This document shows positions 52,963 through 62,716 of a stretch of 64,000 nucleotides of DNA, piece after piece; position 1 is the first letter of the stretch; every line of letters begins with the position of its first letter. The DNA lies in assembly GCF_021699055.1 (NCBI RefSeq), contig NZ_SSXC01000005.1:83500-147499 (forward strand), written 5' to 3'. Source of the stretch: Blastococcus sp. MG754426 (GTDB lineage: Bacteria; Actinomycetota; Actinomycetes; Mycobacteriales; Geodermatophilaceae). Under the pieces are notes generated by a model. It searched no databases, was not told the DNA's origin, and was given only the letters and a program-made list of their open reading frames with translations. The translations under genes were made by a program, and so were the position numbers.

Positions 52963-54622
52963 CCCGCACCGCCGCTCCTCCCGGCAGCCGGCGGGGCGGT
53001 CGACCCGGGACGGGGGCGCTCCTGGCCGCCCAGCTGCGCTACGTCCTCACCGACATGTGGCGCTCGCGCGTGGTGCTCGTCTTCAGCATCGCGCTGCCGC
53101 TCGTCTGGCTGCTCGTCATCGGTGCCGCGGCCGGGAACGACGTCCTGGACGAGGCCACCGGCCTGCGGGTGATGCAGTTCGCCACCCCCACCGCGGTCGC
53201 CCTGGGGGTGCTGTACTCCGCGTACCCGCCGGTCGCGATCGGGCTGGCCGAGGCCCGCGAGCGGGGGGTGGTCAAGCGGTTCCGCGGCACCCCGCTGCCG
53301 TCGTGGTCGTACGTCGCCGGCCGGATCGGTGGCGCGGTGGTGTACGCGTTCGCCGCGGTCGTCGCGGCCGTCGCGGTCGGCGTCGTCGGCTTCGGTGTCC
53401 AGATCATCGGCCGCACGCTGCCAGCGACCGTGGTCACCCTGGTGCTCGGCACCGCCTGCTTCGCCGCCCTCGGCCTCGCCGTGGCGGCGGTCTCCCCGAC
53501 CTCGGCCGTCGCCCAGGCGGCCTCGGTGAGCACCGCCGTCGTGCTCGCCTTCGTGTCCGGGGTCTTCACCATCGGCGGCGAGCTGCCCTGGATGGCCGCC
53601 GTGGGTGGCATCTTCCCCGTGCGCCCCTTCGCCGAGGCGCTGCGCGACCAGTTCGACCCGTTCTCGCCCGGCGCCGGCTGGAACCCCGCCGCGCTGGCCG
53701 TCCTGCTCGCCTGGGGGCTGGCGGGCGCGCTGGTCTCGGCGCGGTACCTGGGCCGTGACCCGGGCAGCCGGGCGAGCGGCGAACCTGCCGGACCGTCCCG
53801 GACGGCGAGCCGGGCGGGGGTCGCCCGGCCCCGGACCGAGGTCGTGGGGCACCGGCCGGGGTCCACCGCGCTGGTGCTCGGGCAGGCGGTCGCCGCGACC
53901 CGCTCCACGTGGCGCGACGGCGGCTCGGTCTTCTTCGCGCTGGCCATGCCCGTCGGGCTGTACGCGCTCCTCGTCGCGATGGCCGGCAGCGGGGAGGTGG
54001 TCGACGGCATGCCGTTCCCCACGCTGTTCGCCGCCAGCATGGCCGCCTGGGGTGCCGGCGTCACCGCCTTCGTCAACCTGCCCGAGGCCGTGGCCACGGC
54101 ACGCGACCGCGGCGTGCTCAAGCGGTTGCGCGGCACACCGCTCGCGCCGTGGCAGTACCTGGCCGGGCGGACCACGGCCGCGCTGTGGCTCGCCGTGGTC
54201 GTCGCCGCCCTGGTCCTGGCCGTCGGGACGGCCTTCTTCGACGTCCGGGTGACGCTGCCCGGCCTGCTGCTGGGGCTCCTGGTGCTCGTCGCCGGCACGC
54301 TGACGCTGGCCGCGTGCGGCTACGTCGTGGCGGCGCTCGTGCCCGACGCCCGCGCGGTGGGCGCGGGGTGGGCCTGGTGGTGCTGCTGCCGCTGGCCTTC
54401 TTCTCCGAGGTGTTCTTCATCGACGGGCCGGAGTGGATGCGCGGCGTCGGCGCGCTCTTCCCGCTCCTGCACTTCCAGAACGCCCTGGCGCAGGCGTGGG
54501 ACCCCGCCGGTGCGGAGCTCGCCTGGGGCCACCTCGGGGTGCTGGCGGGCTGGGGCGTCCTGGCCGGCGCCGTCGCGGTCCGGTACTTCCGCTGGGAGGT
54601 TCGCCGCGACGCGCGGTCCTGA
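52959..54622 (+). pseudogene. ABC-2 type permease, two fused six-helix units, one-base frameshift
   Basis: GTG 52959. Residues about 25-265 form one ABC2-type permease (RERGVVKRFRGTPLPSW-like motif) and a second unit follows (RDRGVLKRLRGTPLAPW), so two DrrB-like subunits are fused. Near 54368, VGAG should continue GLVVLLPLAFFSEV, but that lies one frame over; adding one C after GGGG restores it, running to 54622. Full length would be about 554 residues. Since all else is conserved, a sequencing error in a G-rich run is quite possible. Confidence 0.8.
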
Positions 54623-54704
54623 CCGGCCCGGAGCGCCGGCGCGGGCACGACCTGCCACCGCTCCCGGGCGCGCCCAGCTTCGCGCACGACGCCGGCGGTC
54701 GCTG

Positions 54705-55247
54705 TCAGGGCGGGCCGCTGGCATGCGGCCGCTCCCGATCCCTCCGCTCCCCCAGTCCCTGCCACAGGATCCGGGCGGCGGCGGCGAGCACCAGCACGTT
54801 GAACACCAGCTGGACGCTGACCAGCACCCGCGCGAGCTGCCCCGCCGCGTGGATGTCGCCGTACCCGACCGTCGTGAGCGTCGACAGCGCGAAGTACAGC
54901 GCGTCGGTCCTCGTCTCGAGCCCCACGAACTGCCCGTCCTGCCCGCTCGCGACGGCGAAGTCGGCGAGCGCGAAGACGAGGATGCCGCCGACCAGGGCGA
55001 CGAGCAGGCGGTCCAGGCGGCGGGCGGCACCCACGTGCCCCGCCTCACGGACCACCTCCCGGACCACCAGCCAGGCGGCGACCGCGAGGAGGACCGCCGT
55101 CCCGCCCCCGCGGAGCAACGTGGCGGTCTCCGCGGCGGGCTCCCGGACCGGCACCAGGTGGTACGCCCCGACCAGGAGGCAGACGGTGAGGAGCAGGCGC
55201 AGCCGGTGGGGCGGGCCAGGTGCGCGGGATCGGTCCGACGCGTCCAT
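54705..55247 (-). CDS. Two-pore-helix potassium channel family protein
   Basis: 180 residues with four hydrophobic helices. The pore segment ALSTLTTVGYGDIH carries the potassium selectivity filter TVGYGD between the last two. No RCK regulatory domain, so it is a minimal KcsA-like channel with two extra N-terminal helices. ATG 55247. Its role would be potassium flux or membrane potential control. Confidence 0.85.
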   Translation of the reverse strand: MDASDRSRAPGPPHRLRLLLTVCLLVGAYHLVPVREPAAETATLLRGGGTAVLLAVAAWLVVREVVREAGHVGAARRLDRLLVALVGGILVFALADFAVASGQDGQFVGLETRTDALYFALSTLTTVGYGDIHAAGQLARVLVSVQLVFNVLVLAAAARILWQGLGERRDRERPHASGPP

Positions 55248-55408
55248 CCGGAGGTCTCCCCCTCCGCGCGATCGGGCAGCGCATGGCCGGGTAGCGGCAG
55301 CTCCACCACAGCGGTAGGGCCGCGGCCGGGTCAAGACAGGCGCACGCGCGCCGTGCGGAGCGGCGGCGCCGTCGCGCCCCGCTTCCGAGACTGGCTAGCC
55401 TCGAGCAG

Positions 55409-56116
55409 GTGACGGAGCGATCGCAGCGAGAGCGGCCGGAGCGCCGAGGCACCGACGGCGGCCGGGGACCGGGCGCCGCTGCCCGCATCCGCCGGCAGCG
55501 GGGGTGGCTGATCGCCGCCGTCGCGTCCGGCCTCGCGGCGGCCGCGCTGGCGCCGCTCGCCGCGCTCGTCTCGGGTGGCTCGATCGCCGCGATGGACCTC
55601 ATGAGCGACCCCGTGGAGGTGACGGGCATCCCGTGGTTCGTGGGTGGCGTCGCCTCGCTGAACCTCTTCGTGTGGGCGGCCGCCGCAGCGGTGATCCTCC
55701 TCGCCGCCGTGGGGCTGCGGCACGTCGACGCGCGGCTGTCCGCCGCGCTGGCCGGGTGGGGTCTGCTGACGGCGGTCCTCACGCTGGACGACCGCTTCCT
55801 CCTGCACGAGGTCGTGCTCCCCTACCTGGGCGTCCCCGAGGTGCTGGTCTACCTGCTCTACGTGGTCGTCGTCCTGGCCCTGCTCGCCGGCTTCCGGTCG
55901 GAGCTCGCCGGGCAGCCGGAGGTGGTCCTCCTGCTCCTCGGGTTGGGGGCGCTCGCGGCCTCCGTCGGCCTGGACGTGACCGGGTGGGACTCGACGGTCC
56001 GGCGCGTGGCCGAGGAGACGGCGAAGATGATCGGCGCGACCGCCCTCCTCTGCTTCCCGTCGGCGATCGTGGTGCGGCACCTCCGTCGCCTGCCCCTCCC
56101 GCCCGGCCGCTCGTGA
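55409..56116 (+). CDS. Multi-helix membrane protein of unknown function
   Basis: 235 residues. A basic, charged N-terminal 30 residues is followed by about six hydrophobic helices from 34 to 220, with a short charged tail. TLDDRFLLHEVVLP is a conserved-looking acidic/His stretch, but I do not recognise a family. GTG 55409. Convergent with the photolyase gene. Confidence 0.65.
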   Translation: MTERSQRERPERRGTDGGRGPGAAARIRRQRGWLIAAVASGLAAAALAPLAALVSGGSIAAMDLMSDPVEVTGIPWFVGGVASLNLFVWAAAAAVILLAAVGLRHVDARLSAALAGWGLLTAVLTLDDRFLLHEVVLPYLGVPEVLVYLLYVVVVLALLAGFRSELAGQPEVVLLLLGLGALAASVGLDVTGWDSTVRRVAEETAKMIGATALLCFPSAIVVRHLRRLPLPPGRS

Positions 56117-56150
56117 CCCCGGCGCGGCGGGTGGTGCGGTCATCGCGCGG

Positions 56151-57729
56151 TCAGGGCGGCGTCGTGCCGCGGCGCCGCTCCTGCTCCACCACGGCCTCCA
56201 GGTCTGCCAGCCGGTCCAGGCCCTGCAGCGGCCGGCGCATGCGGTGGTTGCCCGACAGCCGGTCCCGGGTCCGCGCGAGGAAGGCCCAGTACCCGGCGGT
56301 GTAGGGGCAGGCGTCCTCCCCGAGCCGCTGCCTCGGGTCGTACCGGCAGCCGCCGCAGTAGTCGCTCATCCGGTCGATGTAGGCGCCGCCGGAGGCATAG
56401 GGCTTGGTGGCCAGCACACCACCGTCGGCGTGCTGGCTCATGCCGACGACGTTGGCGACCATCACCCACTCGTAGCCGTCGACGAAACTCTCGTGGAACC
56501 AGTCGGTCATCGCCGACGGGTCGATGCCGCGCTGCAGCGCGTAGTTGCCCAGCACCATCAGCCGCGGGATGTGGTGCACCCAGCCGTCCCGGCGCAGGTC
56601 GCCCAGCACGTCGGAGAGGCAGGCGGCGTCGACGGCGGCGTCGTCCAGGTCGGCCAGCCAGCCGGGCACCTCGGCGTGCGCCCCGAGGACGTTCCGGCTC
56701 CGGAAGTCACGGCCCAGGTGCCAGTACATGTGCCAGATGTAGTCGCGCCAGCCCATGACCTGCCGGACGAAGCCCTCCACGCTGTTGAGCGGCAGCGGGT
56801 CCCCGCCGGCGACCGAGTCGCGGTAGCGCTGCTCGGCCTGCCCGACGACGTCGACGGGGTCGAGCAGCCCCAGGTTGAGCGCGGGTGAGAGCAGCGAGTG
56901 GGCCAGCCACCGCTCGCCGGCCAGCATCGCGTCCTCGTGCGGGCCGAAGGCGTCCAGGCGGTGGTCCAGGAAGTCGGCCAGCCGGTCCAGCGCGTCCCGC
57001 CGGGTGACGGGGAACAGCCGCGGCCCGTCGTCCCCCACGAAGGACACCTCCCCGGCGGCCTCCCACCGGTCGAGGTCGGCGCGCACCTCCTCGTCGATCT
57101 CGTCCTCCTGCGGCCACCACGGCTCGGGCGCCGGGGAGCGGCCGTCGGCGGGCGGCGGCTGCCGGTTCTCCTCGTCGAGGTTCCACCGGCCACCGACCGG
57201 GCCCGCGCCGTCCAGCAGGACGTCGTGCCGCCGCCGGGCGTCGCGGTAGAAGTCCTCCATGAGCAGCCGCTGCCGCCCCCGCCCGTCGGCCCAGGCGGCG
57301 AACTCCGCCGGGGTGCTGACGAACCCGCGGGCGGCGAGCACCTGGAGGTGGGGTCGGCGGAGCACGTAGTCGCGGCTGCTCCACGACGTCGGCGCGCACA
57401 CGCTCAGCGGCTCGCCGACCCGGTCGAGGGCCTCGGCGTAGGTGCCGACCTGGTGGAACTCGGCCTGGTCGCCCAGCTCGGCGGCCCGGTGCCGACAGCA
57501 CCAGGTGGGCCTTCTGCCGGTGGAAGCGCCGGCGGGCGAGGACGGCCCGGGACTCGACCAGCAGCACCGGCTGGCCCGGCGCGTCGAGGAAGTGCGGGCC
57601 GAGCTGGTCGGCAAAGCACCCGCGCCGGGTCGCCGGGGCCCGGTCGGGGAAGTCGGCGAGGGCGGGATCGTCCGCCCCTGGCCCGCGACCGACCGCTCCT
57701 TCTGCCACCGGCCCCACCTCCGCGGACAT
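56151..57729 (-). pseudogene. Iron-sulfur photolyase/cryptochrome (FeS-BCP, DPRP family), frameshifted near residue 80
   Basis: From ATG 57729 the first 80 codons give FADQLGPHFLD and LLVESRAVLARRRFHRQK, the usual start of prokaryotic (6-4) photolyases. At about 57490 the frame changes by a small deletion; RAAELGDQAEFHQVGTYAEA and the remainder are in another frame to 56151. That part has the FAD-binding region and the iron-sulfur cysteines (DYCGGCRYDPRQ, EDACPYTAGYW). Light-driven repair of (6-4) photoproducts is the known role of characterised members. About 2+3n bases are missing. It may be a pseudogene or an error. Confidence 0.78.
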
Positions 57730-57789
57730 CCTGCGGTGCCCGCCGCACCGCGCGCGACCCGGCCCGCGGCGCGCCGGCACCGGGGTCGG

Positions 57790-58437
57790 CTATGCCCGCC
57801 GGGCGGTGCCGGCGATGTGCGGCGCCATGGGCAGCGGGACGCGGGTGTCGGGCATGCGGTGCCGCTCCACCGACTCCAGGGTGAAGCCGGCCGCCGCTAT
57901 CCCGGCGGCCGTGTCGCGCCCGAGGTGGCACCCGCCGCCGACCAGCGGCCACACGGTGCGGTCGAGCAGGTCCTGCACGGTCGTCAGCGGCGGCCGCTCG
58001 GCCCGGACGTGCTCCCAGAAGACCAGTCGGCCACCGGGCCGCAGCACGCGGTGCAGCTCCCGGAGCGCGCGCTGCTGGTCGGCCACGCTGCACAGCACCA
58101 GCGTGACGACGACGGTGTCGACCGCGCCGTCGGCGACGGGCAGGGCCTCGGCCACGGCGTCGACGACGCCGACCGGCACGGGCGCGCGGGCGGCGGCCCG
58201 CTGGGCCAGCCGGCGGAGGTGCGGCTCCGGCTCGACGGCGAGCACGGAGCCGACCGCGGGCGGGTAGTGGGCGAAGTTCGCGCCCGAGCCCGCCCCGACC
58301 TCCAGCACCCGGCCGGCGGTTCCGGCCAGCAGCCCCGCCCGGACCTCGGCCAGACCGTGCCGCTCGCCCACCGCGGCCAGCCGGCCGTAGACCCGGGCGA
58401 AGACGGGGCGGGGGGCGAAGGCGGCTGCGGGCGGCAC
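57790..58437 (-). CDS. Class I SAM-dependent methyltransferase
   Basis: 215 residues. Motif I VLEVGAGSGANFAHY, then VDAVAEALPVADGAVDTVV and LRELHRVLRPGGRLVFWEHV. It resembles small methyltransferases near thiopurine and UbiE types, e.g. METTL7-like proteins (HLGRDTAAGIAAAGF). GTG 58437 is used; GTG 58452 in the same frame is possible. The gene lies 60 bases from the photolyase and may share a stress-related unit, though this is only positional. Confidence 0.82.
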   Translation of the reverse strand: MPPAAAFAPRPVFARVYGRLAAVGERHGLAEVRAGLLAGTAGRVLEVGAGSGANFAHYPPAVGSVLAVEPEPHLRRLAQRAAARAPVPVGVVDAVAEALPVADGAVDTVVVTLVLCSVADQQRALRELHRVLRPGGRLVFWEHVRAERPPLTTVQDLLDRTVWPLVGGGCHLGRDTAAGIAAAGFTLESVERHRMPDTRVPLPMAPHIAGTARRA

Positions 58438-58493
58438 GGCCCCAGGATGCACCCGCGCACCGCCGCACGGGCGCGCCCGGTCCCCGGGGATCG

Positions 58494-59402
58494 TCAGGGA
58501 CGCTGCAGCAGGCCGCTCCGCAGCTCGTGGAGGGCGTGCGCGAGGTCCACCCGCGGTGCCCAGCCCCAGCGCCGTGCGCGGTCGGCGCGCAGCTGCCCGG
58601 TCCACACCGGCTCGTCGGTCCACTCGGGATCGACCCCCACGGCGTCCGCCACCGTCTCGAGGTAGTCCCGCCACGTCGCCGGCTCCCCCGCCACGACGAC
58701 CGGCGTCGTCCCGCCGGCGACCGGTCCCTCCTCGGGGTCGCCGGCGGTCGCGATCGCCCCCGTGGCGACGTCGGCGATCAGCGCCGCCAGGTCCTCGACG
58801 TGCACCCACGCCCAGGTCTGCGCCGGGTTCGCCCGGTTCTCACCGCCGCGGACGGCCTGCGGCCGCAGCGTGTTCCACACCGAGGTCTCCCCCGGCCCCA
58901 GGATCGCCGGCGGGCGCACCAGGACCGTCGTCAGCCCGCCGACCTCGGCCAGCGCGGCGTCGGTGGCGTTCTTCGTGTCGGGGTAGTCGCCGCTGCCCTC
59001 GGGCAGGAGCGCACCGTCCTCGGCGACGTCCCCGACCCCGGCCGAGCGGTCGTAGACCCCCGCCGTGGAGACGTGCACCAGGCGGGCGACACCGGCGTCC
59101 CGGGCCGCCCGGGCGATCACCGACGTGCCCTCGACCCCGACCCGGTGCTGCACCTCCCGGGGCGAGCCCATGGGGTGCACGGTGGTGACGACCGCGTCGG
59201 CGCCCTCGGTCACCGCACGGGCGAGGTCCTCCTCGGCGAAGTCGCCCACGTGCTCGGTGACGCAGTCCAGCGCGGGCGCGCTGCCGGCCCGCCGGACGAC
59301 GGCGCGCACCTGTGCCGACCGCGCGGCGAGCGCCCGGCACACCGCGGTGCCCACCAGGCCGTTCGCACCGGTCACCACGACGACGGGAGAGGGAGGGGCC
59401 AT
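58494..59402 (-). CDS. NAD-dependent epimerase/dehydratase family protein
   Basis: 302 residues from ATG 59402. Extended SDR with TGANGLVGTAVCRAL, VHVSTAGVYDRSAG and VRPPAILGPGETSVW. The usual YxxxK appears as YPDTKNATD, so the active Tyr and Lys are present. A GTG at 59411 would add three residues. The substrate is unknown; a nucleotide-sugar or small carbonyl compound. Confidence 0.85.
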   Translation of the reverse strand: MAPPSPVVVVTGANGLVGTAVCRALAARSAQVRAVVRRAGSAPALDCVTEHVGDFAEEDLARAVTEGADAVVTTVHPMGSPREVQHRVGVEGTSVIARAARDAGVARLVHVSTAGVYDRSAGVGDVAEDGALLPEGSGDYPDTKNATDAALAEVGGLTTVLVRPPAILGPGETSVWNTLRPQAVRGGENRANPAQTWAWVHVEDLAALIADVATGAIATAGDPEEGPVAGGTTPVVVAGEPATWRDYLETVADAVGVDPEWTDEPVWTGQLRADRARRWGWAPRVDLAHALHELRSGLLQRP

Positions 59403-59455
59403 GCCGCCCACCCTGCCAGCGCCCGCGCCGGACCGCCTGATCTGCCATCCGTGGC

Positions 59456-59771
59456 TCAGAGCTGCCGGACCGCCGCGGCCCCCGCGTACGCCGCCACGCC
59501 GTCCGGGTCCTTCAGGTCACCGGGCTCGCGCAGGGCAGCCCGCGCACACGGGCGCGCAACGCCGCGCCGGGGTCCTCGACGACGAGGTCGCGGCAGATCC
59601 CGCCGACGACGGCCCCGGCGTCGTGCCCGTCCCGCCCGTCGAGAACGAGGCCGTCGTCGATCAGCGTCCGCGGCGGCCAGGAACCGGTCGAGGAAGGGTG
59701 GGCTGCGCGGCCGGGCGCCATGGCCGGACCTGCCAGCGCACCCGCGCCCCCGCAGAGCAGGTCGCGGTCAC
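59456..59771 (-). pseudogene. Frameshifted small gene overlapping the alcohol dehydrogenase stop
   Basis: A GTG at 59771 overlaps the stop of the dehydrogenase gene (GTGA). Protein-like sequence can be followed through three frames: VRWQVRPWRPAAQP, then FLDRFLAAADAD, then LIDDGLVLDGRDGHDAGAVV, ending EPGDLKDPDGVAAYAG and a TGA at 59456-59458. At least two indels are needed to join them into about 105 residues. No family recognised. Its coupling to the dehydrogenase suggests a former partner protein. Confidence 0.4.
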
Positions 59772-60805
59772 CTCGCGGGATCGACCACCGTCAGCCCGGC
59801 CACGGCCGCCCGGTCGAAGACGGGCAGCAGCTCCGCCGCCTCCGCCAGGCCGATCGTGCGCTCCACCAGCAGCTCGGGCCGCAGCGCGCCCTGCTCGATG
59901 AGCGCCAGCATGCCCGGGTAGTCCGCCGCCGCCATCCCGTGGCTGCCGAGCAGGTCCAGCTCCCAGGCGATCACCCGGTCCATGGGGACGCGCGGGTGGC
60001 CCCCGACCGGCGGCAGCAGCCCCACCTGCACGTGCCGTCCCCGCCGGCGGAGGCTACGGATGGCGTCAGCGCAGGTCTGCTCGCTGCCCACCGCGTCGAC
60101 GGCGACGTCGCTGCCGCCCCCGGTCAGCGCCGCGACGGCGTCCGGGACGTCGGCGCCGTCGGCGAGCACCGTGTGCGCAGCGCCGAGCGCGGCCGCGGCG
60201 GCGAGGGCCGCGGGGTTGCGGTCGACCGCCACCACCCGGCAGCCCAGGGCGCGGGCGATCATCACCGTGCTCAGCCCGACGCCGCCGGCGCCGACGACGA
60301 CCACCCACTCCCCCTCGGCCACCCGCGCGCGGCCGACCAGCGCGCGGTAGGCCGTGGCGAACCGGCAGCCGAGCGCGGCGGCGGTCGCGAAGTCGACCCG
60401 CTCGGGGATGGCCACCAGGTTGGTGTCGGCGGCGTGCAGGACGACCTGCTCGGCGAAGGACCCCCAGTGCGTGAAGCCGGGCTGCTGCTGGTCGGGGCAG
60501 ACCTGCGCCTCCCCCGCGAGACACCACCGGCACCGGCCGCAGCCGCAGACGAACGGGACGGTGACGCGGTCGCCCACCCGCCAGCGGGTGACACCGGCCC
60601 CGACCTCGGCCACCACCCCGGCGAGTTCGTGCCCGGGCACGTGCGGGAAGGCGATCTCGTCGTGGCCGGCCCACGCGTGCCAGTCGCTGCGGCACAGCCC
60701 GGTGGCCATCACCCGCACCACCACGCCGCCCGCCGGGGCGGCGGGCGCCGGCACCTCCCGCACCTCGGGCCTGGCTCGGACGGCATCGACGACGAGGGCG
60801 CGCAC
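59768..60805 (-). CDS. Zinc-dependent alcohol dehydrogenase
   Basis: 345 residues, medium-chain dehydrogenase. Catalytic zinc site GLCRSDWH and GHELAGVV; the structural zinc loop has four Cys in VCGCGRCRWCLAGEAQVCPD. NAD(P) motif VGAGGVGLSTVMIA is near 175. GTG 60805 starts the protein. It is on the same strand as the next dehydrogenase operon, with a 130-base gap that contains an unusual open tail. Substrate unknown, probably a primary or secondary alcohol. Confidence 0.87.
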   Translation of the reverse strand: MRALVVDAVRARPEVREVPAPAAPAGGVVVRVMATGLCRSDWHAWAGHDEIAFPHVPGHELAGVVAEVGAGVTRWRVGDRVTVPFVCGCGRCRWCLAGEAQVCPDQQQPGFTHWGSFAEQVVLHAADTNLVAIPERVDFATAAALGCRFATAYRALVGRARVAEGEWVVVVGAGGVGLSTVMIARALGCRVVAVDRNPAALAAAAALGAAHTVLADGADVPDAVAALTGGGSDVAVDAVGSEQTCADAIRSLRRRGRHVQVGLLPPVGGHPRVPMDRVIAWELDLLGSHGMAAADYPGMLALIEQGALRPELLVERTIGLAEAAELLPVFDRAAVAGLTVVDPAR

Positions 60806-60842
60806 GCCACCATGCTGTCAGCCGCCGGTGACCCGCCCGTCA

Positions 60843-60935
60843 CGCGATGCGGCGGAGCCGGTCGATCCGCAGCCCGTCGTCGTCGAGCAGGTCGGGGCGG
60901 GCCTCGGTGGGCGACGGGGCCTCCTCGGTCGGGGG
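60843..60935 (-). other. In-frame open tail after the stop codon of the dehydrogenase gene
   Basis: After the TGA at 60936-60938 the same frame continues for 31 codons to another TGA (60840-60842). All 31 codons end in G or C and the product looks protein-like (EAPSPTEARPDLL, DDDGLRIDRLRRIA). This may be a former C-terminal part cut off by a stop mutation, a readthrough tail, or chance in GC-rich DNA. Confidence 0.35.
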
Positions 60936-61961
60936 TCAGGGCACGAGGATCGCCCGGCCCCGGACCTTCCCGGCGTCGAGGTCGCGGATCGCGTCCACGG
61001 CCCGGTCGAGCGGGTACTGCTGGGTGTGCAGCGTGACCTTCCCCGCCTGCGCGAGCACCATCAGCTCGGCCAGGTCGGTGTAGGTGCCGACGATGTTGCC
61101 GACGACGTTCTTCTCCCCGGCGACGAACTCCAGCGTCGGGATCCGCAGCTCACCGCCGTACCCGATGACGTACAGCGAGCCGGCCGGTCCGGTCATGCGC
61201 CAGCCGTCCATCTCCGCGCCCTGCTCGGCGACGAAGTCGAAGACGACGTCGGCTCCCCCGCCGGTCAGCTCCTGCACCGCCTGCACCTGGTCCCCGTCGG
61301 CGACCACGGTCTCGTCGGCGCCGATCTGCCGGGCGAGCTCCAGGGCGTCGGGGTTCCGGTCGACCACGACGATCCGCGTCCCGGTGAGCGCCGCGAGGCA
61401 CTGGATGCCGATGTGGCCGAGCCCGCCGGCACCCTGCACGACGGCGGTGGTGCCCGGGTGCAGCAGCGGCAGCGCCTTGCGCACGGCGTGGTAGGCCGTG
61501 ATGCCGGCGTCCGCCAGCGCCGCGACGTCCGCCGGGTTGGTCGACGGGTCGAGCTTCACGCAGGCGCGGGCGGTGGTGCGCAGGTACTCGGCCATGCCGC
61601 CGTCGTCGTTCGACAAGCCGGGGAAGAACGCGTTCTCGCACTGCATGTCCCGGCCGGCCCGGCAGGCGGCGCACAGACCGCAGCTGGGTTGCGGGTGCAG
61701 GATCACGGTGTCGCCGACGGCCACGTTGGTGACGCCCTCGCCGACCGCGTGCACCCACCCGGCGTTCTCGTGCCCGATGACGTAGGGCAGCTCGGGGTTC
61801 TGCAGCTCGGCCCACTGGCCCTCGAGGATGTGCAGGTCGGTGCGGCAGACACCGGCGCCGCCGATCTTGACGACGACGTCGAGCGGGCCCCGCAGCTGCG
61901 GCTCGGGGATGTCGTCGACGCTCGGGTCGGCGTGGTACTCGTGGACGCGGACGGCCTTCAC
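60936..61961 (-). CDS. NAD(P)-dependent zinc alcohol dehydrogenase of a propane-monooxygenase-type cluster
   Basis: 341 residues. Zinc residues GVCRTDLH, GHENAGWV and the CGLCAACRAGRDMQC loop; cofactor motif GAGGLGHIGIQ. This type (sometimes prmE or adh1) is encoded with soluble diiron propane/alkane monooxygenases and oxidises the secondary or primary alcohol formed. GTG 61961 overlaps the stop of the MIP18-type gene by 4 bases. Operon order is amidohydrolase, MIP18-type, dehydrogenase. The monooxygenase genes themselves are not in the window. Confidence 0.87.
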   Translation of the reverse strand: MKAVRVHEYHADPSVDDIPEPQLRGPLDVVVKIGGAGVCRTDLHILEGQWAELQNPELPYVIGHENAGWVHAVGEGVTNVAVGDTVILHPQPSCGLCAACRAGRDMQCENAFFPGLSNDDGGMAEYLRTTARACVKLDPSTNPADVAALADAGITAYHAVRKALPLLHPGTTAVVQGAGGLGHIGIQCLAALTGTRIVVVDRNPDALELARQIGADETVVADGDQVQAVQELTGGGADVVFDFVAEQGAEMDGWRMTGPAGSLYVIGYGGELRIPTLEFVAGEKNVVGNIVGTYTDLAELMVLAQAGKVTLHTQQYPLDRAVDAIRDLDAGKVRGRAILVP

Positions 61962-62716
61962 GGGCGGCTCTCCTTCGAGACGGTGAGCGACAGGAGCGGT
62001 CGGTCCTCGGGGCGGGGCGCCTGGTCGGCCTCCGACCCCGGGTAGCGGGTGGTGAGCAGCCCGCGGCAGAAGTGCGCGTTCCCGTCGATCGAGATGCGCA
62101 CCGAGCGGGCCCGGCGCAGGAACAGCGCGGCTGCCTCCGGGGCGGGGCGGGTGCCGTGGGCGTCGACGAGCACGGGTGCGTCGTCGTCCACCGGCAGGCC
62201 GAGCGCGGCCCGGCGCTGCAGCAGCGCCTCGGTGGTGCGCTCCCCCGTCGGCAGGTCCCCGAGGACGAGCGCGGCCACGTCCGCCGCCGGGTCGGTGCGC
62301 AGCAGGGCGGTGACCGCCCGCTCCATCGCGGCGGTGTGCGCCTTGCGGGCGAAGGTGGCGCGGAGCTCGTCCAGCGACTCCTCGGCCTCGTGCCCGAAGG
62401 TGCCGCGGTAGCCGGCTCCGGCGGCCAGGCCGCGGTTGATCAGGTCGGAGTCGTGGTGGTCGTCGAGCTCGACGAGCACGGACGCCACCCCCGGGACGGC
62501 GGCCACCGCGTCCCGGGCGTCGGACGCCATGAGCCAGGCGAAGTTGGGCGCGCAGAACGAGGTCGGCAGCCGCAGGTGCACCTCGACGGCACCGCCGGTC
62601 ACCGAGACCGAGCGGACGAAGCCGAGGTCGGTGATCGGCTCGTCGAGCTCGGGGTCGACGACGGCCCCCAGGGCGGCCCGGACGTCCGCTGCCAGGTCCG
62701 GGAGGACGGCGGTCAC
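61958..62716 (-). CDS. MIP18/DUF59-domain iron-sulfur assembly-type protein
   Basis: 252 residues. The N-terminal 100 are a MIP18 (DUF59) domain with AVVDPELDEPITDLGFVRSV and LRLPTSFCAPNFAWLMASD. The rest is helical and unassigned. MIP18 proteins deliver or help insert iron or iron-sulfur centres. This long form accompanies propane-type monooxygenase operons, where it may help mature the diiron hydroxylase; that role is inferred. GTG 62716 and the stop at 61958 both overlap neighbours by 4 bases. Confidence 0.82.
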   Translation of the reverse strand: MTAVLPDLAADVRAALGAVVDPELDEPITDLGFVRSVSVTGGAVEVHLRLPTSFCAPNFAWLMASDARDAVAAVPGVASVLVELDDHHDSDLINRGLAAGAGYRGTFGHEAEESLDELRATFARKAHTAAMERAVTALLRTDPAADVAALVLGDLPTGERTTEALLQRRAALGLPVDDDAPVLVDAHGTRPAPEAAALFLRRARSVRISIDGNAHFCRGLLTTRYPGSEADQAPRPEDRPLLSLTVSKESRP

